64,000 nucleotides of DNA from Ephemerocybe angulata (GCA_013368325.1 JAACJK010000001.1:620001-684000), one strand, 5' to 3'. Positions 11,252 through 22,043 are shown, numbered from the stretch's first letter. Translations and numbers: made by a program. The notes: a model not told the origin generated them from the sequence alone.

Positions 11252-11659
11252 TTGCTGAGGTTGCTGGAGATGTTCTGCCACATCGACGAGCACCGAGCGG
11301 AGCAGTGGGTCCCGGACCATCATCGTCCACCCGAATCTCCAGAGATGTATCAACATCAGGAGCTGGAGGTTCAGGAGAGCAGCGGGTATGATTATGGGCC
11401 TGAGGTGGAGTACGACGGGTATGGATCAGGGCTTCAGGAGGGATACGAGGCCAGGTATGAGGATGGGTATGACGAAGGGTATGATGAAGGGTACAGAGAT
11501 GGGTACCAGGATTGCTGGTTAGATGATGGTGGATGCTCAGAGGAGGAGAGATCATCGGGTGACGAGGCATATGTGGATGATGCCGATAGCGACAGGGAGA
11601 GTGAGGGAGCTCCAGAGTCAGATTACCAGTCTGATTCTGAGGCTAGTTGGGGAGAGTAG
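11252..11659 (+). CDS. Acidic, Tyr/Gly/Asp-rich ORF of the LTR element
   Basis: This open frame of up to 135 codons has no recognised domain. Its middle is a simple peptide repeat of the form (E/D)GYDEGY, with YEDGY, YDEGY, YDEGY and YRDGY in a row. The tail is rich in Asp, Glu and Ser and ends SEASWGE. The first codon of the open frame is not ATG, so the true start is unknown and the frame may be the 3' end of a longer ORF lost by truncation. It ends 283 bp before the 3' LTR. Confidence 0.4.
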   Translation: MLRLLEMFCHIDEHRAEQWVPDHHRPPESPEMYQHQELEVQESSGYDYGPEVEYDGYGSGLQEGYEARYEDGYDEGYDEGYRDGYQDCWLDDGGCSEEERSSGDEAYVDDADSDRESEGAPESDYQSDSEASWGE

Positions 11660-11942
11660 GTCCAGTCTGAGGGGGAGCATGCGTTTGCACGCTCCGTTTG
11701 CCTCTCTTTTCTTATATCTTCACGCTCCTTTATTTCGATTTTTTTTCTCCCGCTCGTTCCTCTTTCATTGCTTTGCATGGACTACTTGGACAATTAACAG
11801 TTGATTGGCGTGGATACTAGCCACGACTTCACTCATTTACCACCCTCTTTATCTTACGATTCTGTCTAATTGTTTTACTTTTACATATACTTTGTTACCT
11901 TTCTGCCACCTGCGGGTTGTGAATCAACCCAGAGGGGGAGAG

Positions 11943-12135
11943 TGTAACGGGAGACGGAACGGCATAGCCGTTCCGTTGTTTGTTAGTGTTAGTTTTAGGT
12001 ACTTTGATGTTCGAGGAGCGCCAACGGTGCTCCTCACGCTTAACCACATACACGCAGCACGGAAACCAATAATAACTGGGTTCTGTCTACGTGTCGGTTG
12101 AGCATTCCCCCCATAACGCGCTCTGCCGCGTTACA
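11943..12135 (+). repeat. LTR, 193 bp, TGTAACG...CGTTACA
   Basis: The sequence starts TGTAACG and ends CGTTACA, a 7-bp terminal inverted repeat of TG...CA type. It contains a 10-bp perfect hairpin (ACGGAACGGC, loop ATA, GCCGTTCCGT) near its start and a second stem GAGGAGC/GCTCCTC. The five bases following are ATGGG, the candidate target duplication if the left end is found. Confidence 0.7.
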
Positions 12136-12136
12136 A

Positions 12137-13134
12137 TGGGTCGAGAACATGTCTGCCCCAGAGAAGGATAGGCTTTGTCGAGACGAAATTATTGCCCAAG
12201 TCTCGTATGTACTTTCAGCGTGAGCGCTGTCAGCTTGGGAATACTGATATTTGCCACACCAGTTTCTTGACATTTGCGGCCACGGATACCACTTCCAACG
12301 CCTTATCCAGAATATTCCACCTTCTGAGCGAGAACCTAGAGGTGCAGGAGAAAGTGCGAGACGAAATAGCAGCTGCATTCGTTCAGAACGGCGGGGATTT
12401 GGGCTATGATGCCTTGATGGGACTGCCCTTCCTGGACGCCGTCTGCAAGGAGACTTTGAGACTGTAAGTGGATTCAATACCCCCCAATTGTATGAGTCGC
12501 CTTGCTGAGTTCATGAGCCAGACACGCCCCCATTCCATTCGTGATGCGGCAAGCTGCAGAGGACACGATGCTGTCCCTTTCGGAGCCCGTCAAATGCTTC
12601 AAAGGGGAGAAGAAACAGGAGATAATGGTTCCTAAAGGTACCAGGATATTCATTTCAATTCTAAACTCCAACCGTGACCCCAACGTTTGGGGGCCGGATG
12701 CGGCTGAATGGAAGCCAGAGCGCTGGATGAACCCGCTCCCAGATACCGTTCTAAATGCAAAGGTACCTGGGGTGTACTCTCACATGTAAGTCATGATCAT
12801 GTGTCTAAATTAAAGCCAATTACTGACTCTTGGATGCAGGATGACGTTCATTGGGGGAGGTAGATCATGCATTGGGTTCAAGTTTTCGCAGCTGGAAATG
12901 AGTAAGTCCTTTGGTGTCGCTTAATTCCTCGATAGATTTCCTGACCTGTCCTTCTTCTTTTCTCTGTATGAAGAGGTTATCCTGAGCTTAATGCTCCAGA
13001 CTTTCAAGATTGAACCTTCTGGGAAGAAGATCGAGTGGCAGTTCAATGCTGTCGCTCATCCAATGACCGAGGATGCCCCAGTTACCGCTGCTGGGAAGAA
13101 GGTTCAGTTGCCCATGAAGCTTACCCTACTTTGA
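12137..13134 (+). pseudogene. Cytochrome P450, C-terminal half only
   Basis: The P450 reading begins at the LTR edge with WVENMSAPEKDRLCRDEI and passes introns 12205-12262, 12464-12521, 12786-12839 and 12902-12973. Visible are the I-helix threonine region FAATDTTSN, the K-helix ExxR (KETLRL), the PERW motif and the heme loop FIGGGRSCIGFKF with its cysteine ligand. The stop is at 13134. About the first half of a normal 500-residue P450 (membrane anchor, helices A-H) is missing. The LTR element joins exactly at the break, so insertion with loss of upstream sequence is the simplest explanation. All introns and the heme motif are intact, which suggests a fairly recent loss. Confidence 0.88.
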
Positions 13135-13623
13135 GAGTACTGTAGCAGGATGTACCTATAGCATCTCTCAACCAATGCGTATCCTGTAGACCAGCTGATC
13201 GTCCTGTCTCTAATACACTGCTCCCAATCTCCTGGGCTTGCCGTCGATTCTAAATTTTAAGGCCACTTTGAACTCCATTCTTTTGTAGAATCATCGCAGG
13301 CTTGAGAATTCCAAGATTACGGTAGGCCAATTCGAATACATACCTCTGAGTTCTCCTTTGATGTGCCTTGTCTCTTGAGCTTCCGATTACGGTTTGACTC
13401 CGAGTCGTCGAAGCCTCGACGAAACTTCGCGGGCGCTAAGCGTGAGAATATCCCGGCGAGAGCCGTTGGCCGTGCCGCATCGCCGCCGCGAATTTCTGGT
13501 TTCCTACTTGGCTCCTACCACGACGTTGAAACCATCCAAGTGGTAGCGAATTCATCTCTGGTACGACATAGGACCCCCAAACCCACAATGAATAGCTGCT
13601 GACAGTTTCTTGCCTTCAAGGTT
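13135..13623. other. Intergenic region upstream of uL30m
   Basis: No gene is visible. It should hold the P450 3' end and the uL30m promoter. A plus-strand open frame at 13363-13602 has no recognisable product. Confidence 0.5.
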
Positions 13624-14067
13624 ATGTCAGGCCTCCTCAAATCCCGTACCTCGACTCTCTTGCTGTCATCCCGAACATGGGTACAACGGTCCTCAGCTCG
13701 GTGCATGGCGACCTCGACGACACAGGAGCAACCTGAAGCTTCTTCTTCAACCCAGGCAGCCCCAGCGACCCTCGAAAACGCACCCAATACCCACTTCAAA
13801 GTTACCCTTCGAAGGTCCGGAATCTCGATGGGCGACAAGGTCAAGGGAACCCTTCTTGCTCTCGGCCTGCACCGTCGATTCCAGACTGTATACCACCGAC
13901 ACACACCGGAGGCAGCGGGTATGATCTTGAAGGTCAAGGAGTTGTTGGAGGTGGAAAATGTGCCGGCGCATATGGTCAGGTCGGCGGAGGAGCAGAACCG
14001 GGAGAGGAAAGCAGTCTGTGGGTACCAGGTCGTGGGGAACCGACGTAACTCTTTCATGAACGTATAA
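13624..14067 (+). CDS. MRPL33: Mitochondrial large-subunit ribosomal protein uL30m
   Basis: This is a single-exon gene of 147 codons. The first 50 residues are Ser/Thr/Arg-rich with few acids (MSGLLKSRTSTLLLSSRTW), consistent with a mitochondrial targeting sequence. Residues about 58-115 match the L30 fold: FKVTLRRSGISMGDKVKGTL, then LHRRFQTVYHRHTPEAAGMI and KVKELLEVENVP. The symbol follows yeast MRPL33. It is an intact housekeeping gene between a broken P450 and a proline-rich gene, and it marks the only undamaged clearly conserved gene in the left 27 kb. Confidence 0.88.
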   Translation: MSGLLKSRTSTLLLSSRTWVQRSSARCMATSTTQEQPEASSSTQAAPATLENAPNTHFKVTLRRSGISMGDKVKGTLLALGLHRRFQTVYHRHTPEAAGMILKVKELLEVENVPAHMVRSAEEQNRERKAVCGYQVVGNRRNSFMNV

Positions 14068-14588
14068 CCTACTCGGTATGTCACGTCTTACTTCCTGAGA
14101 CACCCCGCCCTCTAACCCGCCCTCGACACAGCTATTCGTCTTTTCATCCTATTCTTTCCTATAATGACACTCTCTTATTCGTTTTGAAACTGGAAGGAAG
14201 GAAGGGTCAGCGAACGTTTCCGAGTGATAGACATGAGGGAGACTGCGTACCAAGGAAATGGACGGCGTTATGGCCTGTGGCTTGCGATTCTCTGTGCGTC
14301 ACAGTTTAACATACTTATTTGACCTTCACCATTTCTTCAACCTGAATTCACGCTTTCATCGCGTTCCGGCACGGTGTCCTCAAGGGCCCTTCTCGCCACT
14401 CCTTCAGAACTGACAAAGGTTGCTGCAGACAGGAAGGTCATGTCGCGTCGTCAGGTAAATGGTGAGACGAGGGGCGCGTCGCGTCGCGACAAGTATAAGT
14501 GGACCGACATCCGGTCTGTGTGTTTGAACAGGGCCACTTGGACACCCTTACTCTCTCGTCCATCTCCTCTTCTCTAGCGCCTGCACCC

Positions 14589-16742
14589 ATGACACCGGGT
14601 TACGGTTCGAGACCCGCATTGCGCCCAACTCCATCTCCAGAAACGCGCTACTCCTACGGCCTTGCTCCGGTTAACATGAACACCGCCCAGAGGGCCTATG
14701 GCAGTATCCGCGAACTACCAACCGGCCACCCACCAGGCCACACCGCTCCACCGGGGTACCTACTTCCCCCTCACCTCCAGTCCAGTGGGGACTATGCCCA
14801 CAGCACGCCGCACCCCCCACCCCCAGCTCGATATGTTCCGGGCCGTGCGACCAACATGAGCTATGCCCAAGCCCTGGCTTCCCCGAAACCCCGTCCGGTA
14901 CACAGAGTGATGACCGCTCCGAGGGATCCAATGGGCCAATTATCCCGTGGACACCATCCTGACCTCTCCTCGCCTCACCTTCACTTCCACGCCCAACCTC
15001 CGTCCTCATACCACCAGCCATCCCGCCAGCCTCATAATTACTACCACCACCCCCATCAAATCCCACCTGGGCCCCATCCTCCTGGGTACCCTTCACCGTT
15101 CCCTCTTCAAGTTCGAAACCAACATCCGGAGCAATACCATGGAGGAATGGGTGGCCGGGCCCCGTATAATCGCGGTCCAGAGAACACTTATTGGCGCCGG
15201 AATGTGGCCACAAAGGGCAACAGCAGACAGCCCGCGCACCCAGCGTCGATCCAGACAAACTACCGCGTGCCTCCGGGCCTGGAGGGCTCTCGGAGGGTTA
15301 CGCCGGCTGGCTTACAGCCCTGCTACGGAGGGTATCGAGTCGCTCAGCACCCCGAAACTCGACCAGCGACTCCCGCGAAGACGCCACCCCAGTTGCTAAC
15401 CATCGACTCTGGTGTTCCGTCAGACCGCGCCGACTCACCCCACAATCTTAGTCCACTCGATTTCAATGGCCCCTCGACTCGGACTTTTGGCTCTTCCGCG
15501 TATCAGTCTGGGGCTACTATTGTACCAGACGCTCCCGCTACGCCGCCTCCAGGTTCATTCACGCAAGAGGACGCTGCCCTGGTTACTCAGTCGTTACTGC
15601 CCCGCTTGAAGTTTGGTAACTTCTCGCAAAGTAAGAGCGGCGAGGTCCAGAGGTCCCGAATTCTGTACTCGATAGTGTCCGACCCCAAGTCCTTCCCTCA
15701 GGCGAAGTCGACATGCGACGACGACGTCGGTGTCATGGTATTCATGCCACTGGACAAGAAGGGCAGAGGCAGCGAGGCTGAGTTCGACTCTGCGGCATCG
15801 TACACGAGTGGCACGAGCGATGTCGACGGGGGCGAAAGCTCGATGTGCGAGGATGGGGATCGGGATTCAGTCTCTGACTTGGAAGATCGATTCTCAGTGG
15901 AACTTGTGGATGGTCCAACGCCTGCGCCCTCTGAACCCCTGTCCTTCGAAGACACCACGACATCGAGTGAATGTGATGAGTCGGTTGAGTACAGCTCGCA
16001 GTCGTACTCTTCGCCACCAAGTCCGACTTCGTAAGTGCCACCACTCTTTTAGTTTTCGAGTCGCGCATATACTCACCCTCCATGCAGCAGCCTCCCTGTC
16101 GCCGAATCCTATGTGGACGTATTCTCTCAAGATGGTTCAGCGATTACCGGCATCCCGATCCTTCGCTTTTATAAGAACAACCCTCGACCTTTGAACATTG
16201 TGGGAGGGTCCGAACGTATGTTGGGGGAAGTGAGCACTGGGACGATAGATATTGCCATCAAGGTGAGTAAAGATGACTTTGGGTTCCTCGTGGGTGCGTT
16301 CATTATCTGACATTCCTTCCTTGTTAGTGGGATAGCCTCCGCGGCAGTGTCAGAACAATAATCTTCGGCTCTTCCGAGCCCGATTGGAAGTTGAATGTCT
16401 CGAGGGTGCAGTTGGCGGTGTCCATTGGGGAGTGCTGTTACGTGTACTTCGACACACACAGGAAGAATTCTGCAGTGCGTGTCTACATTCCTTACCACCG
16501 TCTCCTCTCGCGCCTTCGAAATTCTAATCATTTGCTCATTCCTGTCATTTAACTGAATATCTGTCTAGGCTCCGGATTTGAACTGCGTCAGGCTACAAGG
16601 CATGCATGTTACAACGCAGGGTGGGAGGTTCATCTTGAAGGCTATCCTCGGTCTGGTGAAATGGGATCTGGGGTCGGGCACCTCAGTCACCCGGACCGGG
16701 GACCTCCTTAGGTACCCAAGACCAGACAGTCCACCCACCTAA
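14589..16742 (+). CDS. Proline/serine-rich protein, C-terminus altered by a foldback element
   Basis: The start is ATG 14589 (MTPGYGSRPAL), after a stop-free leader without a better ATG. Introns lie at 16031-16087, 16263-16327 and 16475-16568. The first 250 residues are Pro/His/Tyr-rich and probably disordered, the middle is acidic and Ser-rich, and the last three exons encode a compact part (SYVDVFSQDGSAIT, then IIFGSSEPDWKLNVSRVQLAV). I do not recognise a family. The reading runs into the large inverted-repeat element at 16679 and ends TSVTRTG...PDSPPT at 16742. Without the element the frame would read VKWDLGSGDN and stop at once, so about 20 foreign residues replace the last two original codons. 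Confidence 0.7.
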
Positions 16743-17470
16743 GAAGGGGGTCCCTGGTGGTTCTGTCCAAGGCTGGATTTTTTCCACTAGGCTGGTTTTG
16801 GTCCATTGGTGTGTCCGTTTGTCCAATTGATATGACCGTTTGTCCAGGTGTCTGGGGTCTTCATTAATGGACTTTTTTCCAGGGTTGGAATTTTGTCCAA
16901 TCAGGTGGACTTTTTCCAGTTGATCCAGTGTGGACTTGACCAGTATTGGACTTTTCCAATCTTGATTGTGGACTAGTCCACTAACCTCTTTTGCATAAAT
17001 TGGACAAGTCCATTATATTTTGGACTAGTCTACTGCTGTCATTTGATAAATTGGACTAGTCCATTATTGTGTGGACTAGTCCACTGCTGTCATTTGATAA
17101 ATTGGTCTAGTCCACTGCTGATGGCATCATCCTAATGACATTGATGGTACCTGTACCTATGATGTCATGATCTACATTGATGGACCCTGTGCCTGTGTCA
17201 TTATGATGTCATTGATGGTACCTGTGCCTGATCTGCATGACATCATTGATGATACCTGTACCTGTGATGTCATGATCTACATGATGTCACTTTGATTAAT
17301 GACTGTCATGATGTCATGCAAATCATGATGTCATGCTCATTTAGATAAGAGGTGTGCTGAACAGATTCCCTCATATCTCACTCAGTTCCTGTCTGATAAG
17401 AATGGTTTTGATATCATTGGAAAGTGTGAAGTAAGGAGAGTACAGTGAGGTATGTTGTGCACTCTTCATG
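16679..17470 (+). repeat. Left inverted repeat arm
   Basis: From the outer end inward it holds TGGAC/GTCCA half-sites, then an array of TGGACTAGTCCA palindromes (about 16970-17120), then short repeats of GATGTCATGA and ATTGATGGTACCTGTACC type. It pairs with 18595-19385. Confidence 0.85.
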
Positions 17471-18594
17471 TGGGGCTTTAGCTTGTGAAATCATGAAAAT
17501 GCCATTTAAGATGTATATTAGGGTGAGCTTTGGTCAAGATACCTGAATATCTCACCCATTTCCTAATCAATTTAAATAAATTGTGTATCAATAGAAAGCT
17601 CCGGCAACCTAGAGTAAATCTATGACTATGTCACCCCTTAAAACCCTTTGTACAAACCTGAATGTGGCATGCAACCTGAGACTCAATGTCTAGTAAGATT
17701 ACACTTCTCCAGACACTATTTCATGAATATAAAGCCTTACAAGTATACACCAGACCACTAGTAATGTCCAATGAGGTAACCTATAGTGTCACAGCTCTGC
17801 AGTGCATCTATCTTTGGAGAAACATGACTTTATGCAAACCAGCTTCAAAATGGCACAATTGCCTCAATTGCCATTTATGGTAAGCAGGTAGAGGTACAAG
17901 GACACTGTGAAAGTATACCCTCAAATAGTAGGTTTCTATTCCAAAAGACTGCAAGCAAATCCAAGCAGTAGAAGATGATCTACAAGAAGAACTAGCTCTA
18001 AGTCCATCCTTGAATCTTTAGTTGCACACTTGTACATCTTCAGACCATAGTTAAGGCTAAGACTAGACATATCTCCATGCTCACTGGATGGTTTTGGCTA
18101 CTTTCTTTTGCATTCTCAACTAGGTGTTTGTCCCTTTCCTATCCAAGTATGTATATTGCTAGAACTATCAGAAAAGGGTCCAAAAATAGTGATTTGTAGC
18201 ACAGGAACCAAGCTTGGGCAATTACACCATTACATCACCAATCATCTATGGATAGCAAAACTTGGTGCTGGATTGGCTACATGATATGTCTAAAGGCATA
18301 CTGGGTATGGATGTTTACCATCTACCCTTGCTTTAGGTCTTCAGTGACACTAACCCTAATGCTTCTCACAATTGGCACCTTTGGAGTATTGAATGGTAAG
18401 ATAATGTGGAGTGGGGATGCCACATATACCACTGTATACCCCTTAAGCTAAGGTTTAAAATGATACTAGATTCATCCTTATCAGAGGAGAACTGAGTGAA
18501 ATATGAATGAATCAGTCCCACATTCTCCTTATCTAAATGAGCTTCCTGTTGGTGTAATGACATTTCCATCATTTTCAAGGTATATATATTATGA

Positions 18595-19385
18595 GAATAG
18601 GATGCACTACATAGGCCACTTTACTCTTCTCATTTTACACTTTCCAATGATACTAAAACCATCCCTATCAGACAGGAACTGAGTGAGATATGAATGAATC
18701 TGTTGAGCACACCTCTTATCTAAATGAGCATGACATCATGATTTGCATGACATCATGACAGTCATTAATCAAAGTGACATCATGTAGATCATGACATCAC
18801 AGGTACAGGTATCATCAATGATGTCATGCAGATCAGGCACAGGTACCATCAATGACATCATAATGACACAGGCACAGGGTCCATCAATGTAGATCATGAC
18901 ATCATAGGTACAGGTACCATCAATGTCATTAGGATGATGCCATCAGCAGTGGACTAGACCAATTTATCAAATGACAGCAGTGGACTAGTCCACACAATAA
19001 TGGACTAGTCCAATTTATCAAATGACAGCAGTAGACTAGTCCAAAATATAATGGACTTGTCCAATCTATGCAAAAGAGGTTAGTGGACTAGTCCACAATC
19101 AAGATTGGAAAAGTCCAATACTGGTCAAGTCCACACTGGATCAACTGGAAAAAGTCCACCTGATTGGACAAAATTCCAACCCTGGAAAAAAGTCCATTAA
19201 TGAAGACCCCAGACACCTGGACAAACGGTCATATCAATTGGACAAACGGACATACCAATGGACCAAAACCAGCCCAGTGGAAAAAATCCAGCCTTGGACA
19301 GAACCACCAGGGACCCCCTTCTTAGGTGGGTGGACTGTCTGGTCTTGGGTACCTAAGGAGGTCCCCGGTCCGGGTGACTGAGGTG
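18595..19385 (-). repeat. Right inverted repeat arm
   Basis: This is the reverse complement of the left arm with a few substitutions (for example TGGACAAGTCC versus GGACTTGTCC contexts). Inside it, at about 18463-18542 and 18648-18730, an 80-bp segment ending TTATCTAAATGAGC is directly repeated, so the element has also duplicated part of its own sequence. Confidence 0.85.
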
Positions 19386-19469
19386 GGTCGGGGGACAATT
19401 AATGGATTAACGAGAAGGCTGGATAACATACACACACATAAATATCGATATATTTCAGCCAAATCGCGG

Positions 19470-21244
19470 TTACTTTGTGATTTTAACATGCAGCAGCGGG
19501 AAAGCGTCGGTCACGAGCTTTGCATCCGCCTCGCCGAAGTTTACGCACTTCTTAAACCACACTGAGTGTACAGGATAACCTTCGGCTTGGCGCGAGTGGA
19601 GAACCTCTATGAGGTGGACAATGTCGCTGATCTCGTTTTCGGAGCAGAAGGTGACTTTTGCGAATAAAAGATGTTTCAAGCTAGGGAAGTGTGCGATGCC
19701 AGCGGGATGTGACCCTCCGTTTTTCGCATTATTCGCCAGCGGATCGAGTAGGCGGAAGGCGTCCATGGTCATGGGACAGTTGTCAAACGAAACATTGGCC
19801 AGTCGGGGCAGATGACCAAACAGGCGACGGTATCGGTCCACACGGACGGTGTCTGTATTGACCTGGACATGGCGAAGGTGGGAAAAGTCATATTGCTTGC
19901 TTAGGACGTCCAGGGAGTCGTTGATGAGGAGAGACCGGTCAATGTTGTCCCAGCGGTGCCATGAACTGAAACCGATGTAGGAGATGGAAATAAACCCAGT
20001 CGAAGTACCCCAGAGCCCGGGATGGGAAGCTAACTGGAAGGCAAGCTCGTCACCGGGAATTGCAAGACATTCGATGCCCAGCGGAGTACGCATTGGATTT
20101 GACACATCATCCAGCGAGTTCCTGAGGCTCCAGAGGAATTTCTCGAAAGCCTGAGCACAGGGTCTGGGCGCCTCGCAGCGGCATATGTGCAGTTGCATGC
20201 TTGGTTGACCGGGATGTTGGACCATGTTAAAGTATTCGACCAAAGCAGGTAGACGGTCTTGCAGCTCCAGGCAAGTGAGATGTCGGAGTAGAACTGGCTC
20301 ACAGACCAAGTTGTTGGTCGATTCACTGATAGGTAGAAACCCGATACCAGTGAAAGTCATCTCTTGTAGAAGCGGCATCTGCTTTAGAGATCGGAAAAGG
20401 CTTCGGGACGGGGGCGTTCGCAGTCCCATACCCTCATCGCGGGCTGATCCAGACGAAGATGGGTCAGGTTTGGGCAGGTCAGAAAATCGTACCAGGATAC
20501 GAGAACATGGTCCTTCAGAGACAATTCTCGCAAATGCTGAAGAACCACCGGCTGAAAGGGGCTGGAGCTAGTGGCGAAATCCGCCTGAGTACTAGGCAAA
20601 GCGTACTCGAGTTCGAGGATTTGCAAAAGGGGCATCCGCCCCATGCATTGCAAGAAGGTCTCTGGGGACAGTACGTCCTCGGCGTCCACATGCACGTTCA
20701 AGGACAGCGTAAGCAGAGTTCCGCACTGAGCGGCCTGGGGTAGGCGTCCCCACGTAAACGAACGCCAATTGTCAAGTAGGAGGTGCTTCAGATGGCGAGA
20801 TTCTGACAGGAAGTTCTTAGGCATGAACCAAGACTCGGAGCCGTCCCCGAAAATTTCCACTGTCTCGAGGATAGGGAAGCTCTTGGTAAAATGGGATAGA
20901 ACTGTTCTGCCCCCTGCTGTGAGGTTTAGAGACACTTCTTGTAACTGGTCTGGGGACAACGCTTTGAACAGGATATCGTCGGGTGTATCCTCAGAGGTGT
21001 GCACGGAGATTGGGGCACATCCTGAACGCGCCAGCGCAAATTCCATGAAGCAGGGAGGGACGGAGTTCAACACAGACCAAAAGCGCGGGTAGTTGAGTGC
21101 GACTTCCCTCCAGCGATGACAGACATGGGTGACACGAATCCAGGATGTGTCTCCCACATCACGGGGTATCAAGAGGAAGATCCCTGTGCCAAGTTCGCCG
21201 ACAGAGCGCGAACCTGTCGGGCAACATTTGGACCTCTGGGCCAT
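19470..21244 (-). pseudogene. F-box/LRR-like gene, frameshifted
   Basis: Two minus-strand frames (20384-21244 and 19470-20429) together match the paralogue at 23376-27574. The first carries the end of an F-box (VTHCVxRWREVAL-type: THVCHRWREVALNYPRFW) and half of the repeat-like body. Near 20395 the sequence EAF is followed in the other frame by RSLKQMPLLQEM, where the paralogue reads EAFLRSLKQMPLLQEM, so one base has been lost. The first part of the F-box (LPPEIL in the paralogue) is also out of frame or degenerate. The rest runs to DAFPLLHVKITK and a stop at 19470. Intact F-box proteins bind Skp1 and bring substrates to SCF ubiquitin ligases. This copy is almost certainly dead unless the frameshift is a sequence error. 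Confidence 0.8.
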
Positions 21245-21921
21245 CGATTTGTGTTGGTCAGGCCTTGTACACGTTGATATGCTGAGCCATTTCTACACAG
21301 TCGTCCGACTCCCAGCTGCCCAGCTGAAAATACGGGGTTGAACGCAGTTCTTGACGCTGAAAGTTGGCTGAACGCATCAATGCTCTTCAACGGTTTTCTA
21401 AAAGATTTGAGATGTCTTTACTTGAAACGGTAGTTGATGTCGGGGAGTAAGTAATGGGGTAGTAATGGATTATTCAAAGTGCTACATAGAGTTCAACACA
21501 CCCACACATACACAGATTTACATCTAAGCCGAATCCAACTACAGTCAACCTCTCTTCATGCCTACTGGTGATAACCGATCAGCCGATTCGGTCAAAGTGG
21601 TGCAGAACGAGGCCAATCTGCCTGAAAGGAGTGGTGACAGATCGACGCTGAAAACTGGGCGATCAATGGTGCGTAATGAAGGCAGAATACCAGGGGTATT
21701 AATAGCGCGTAGCGTGACATCGAACGAGGGTGGATAGGGTTAGGGCAAAGGCGGGCCCTCCGACACCGTTAGCCAAATTCAGAGAATCTATAGATCCCGT
21801 CACCGTAGAACCACGTCGATGATGGTAGAAACGTGGCTTGCTGCATCTTCTCCCTTCCAGGATCGCTTTAGAACAAGTAACCATATTTAGGTATGTCAAT
21901 CTGCCACAATATTCAACACAG

Positions 21922-21950
21922 AAAGGCACCTTCTCGAGGAAGGTGCCTTT
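21922..21950. repeat. Perfect hairpin, 11-bp stem
   Basis: The stem is AAAGGCACCTT, the loop CTCGAGG and the other arm AAGGTGCCTTT. It shares its core CACCTT-7 nt-AAGGTG with the hairpin at 22017-22043. Confidence 0.8.
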
Positions 21951-22016
21951 TCAAGGCAGACCGCAGACATCATGCTCCAGATGTGGTTGTTGATGCATGT
22001 GCGCTCTTGGGGCAAA

Positions 22017-22043
22017 ATAGCACCTTCTACAGGAAGGTGCTAT
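22017..22043. repeat. Perfect hairpin, 10-bp stem
   Basis: The stem is ATAGCACCTT, the loop CTACAGG and the other arm AAGGTGCTAT. The outer stem bases differ from the first hairpin but stay paired, which is compensatory change rather than simple copying. Confidence 0.8.

Larger units (their letters stand above)
10967..12135 (+). mobile_element. 3' remnant of an LTR retroelement
   Basis: The right end is a 193-bp LTR (11943-12135), preceded directly by a purine-rich tract AGAGGGGGAGAG, as expected of a polypurine tract at a 3' LTR. Upstream is an acidic open frame (11252-11659). I found no matching 5' LTR and no recognisable reverse transcriptase, integrase or protease to the left, so the element is truncated. 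Its right edge abuts P450 coding sequence at 12137. The left limit is not defined; 10967 is the end of an unrecognised minus-strand frame. Confidence 0.6.
16679..19385. mobile_element. Foldback DNA element with about 790-bp inverted repeats
   Basis: The ends are CACCTCAGTCACCCGGACCG (left) and its reverse complement (right). The flanking direct repeat is GGTCGGG at 16672-16678 and 19386-19392, or 8 bp GGGTCGGG if the terminal G is assigned to the target. The two arms are nearly identical for about 740 bp and remain alignable to about 790 bp (16679 to about 17470; about 18595 to 19385). The 1.1-kb centre is AT-rich and has no credible ORF. The element is non-autonomous. A target duplication of 7-8 bp fits hAT, P or Zisupton-like enzymes; the termini do not decide which. 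Confidence 0.88.

Noticed and set aside
10967..11570. Minus-strand open frames at 10967-11356 and 11157-11570
   Set aside because: No recognisable domain; they overlap the retroelement remnant, whose LTR and polypurine tract define a plus-strand element.
16679..19385. A hidden gene or ncRNA in the centre of the foldback element
   Set aside because: Frames are at most about 80 codons with no family resemblance, and the sequence is AT-rich repeats.
20459..21341. Plus-strand frames opposite the F-box pseudogene
   Set aside because: They are mirror frames; the minus strand matches the paralogue over its whole length.
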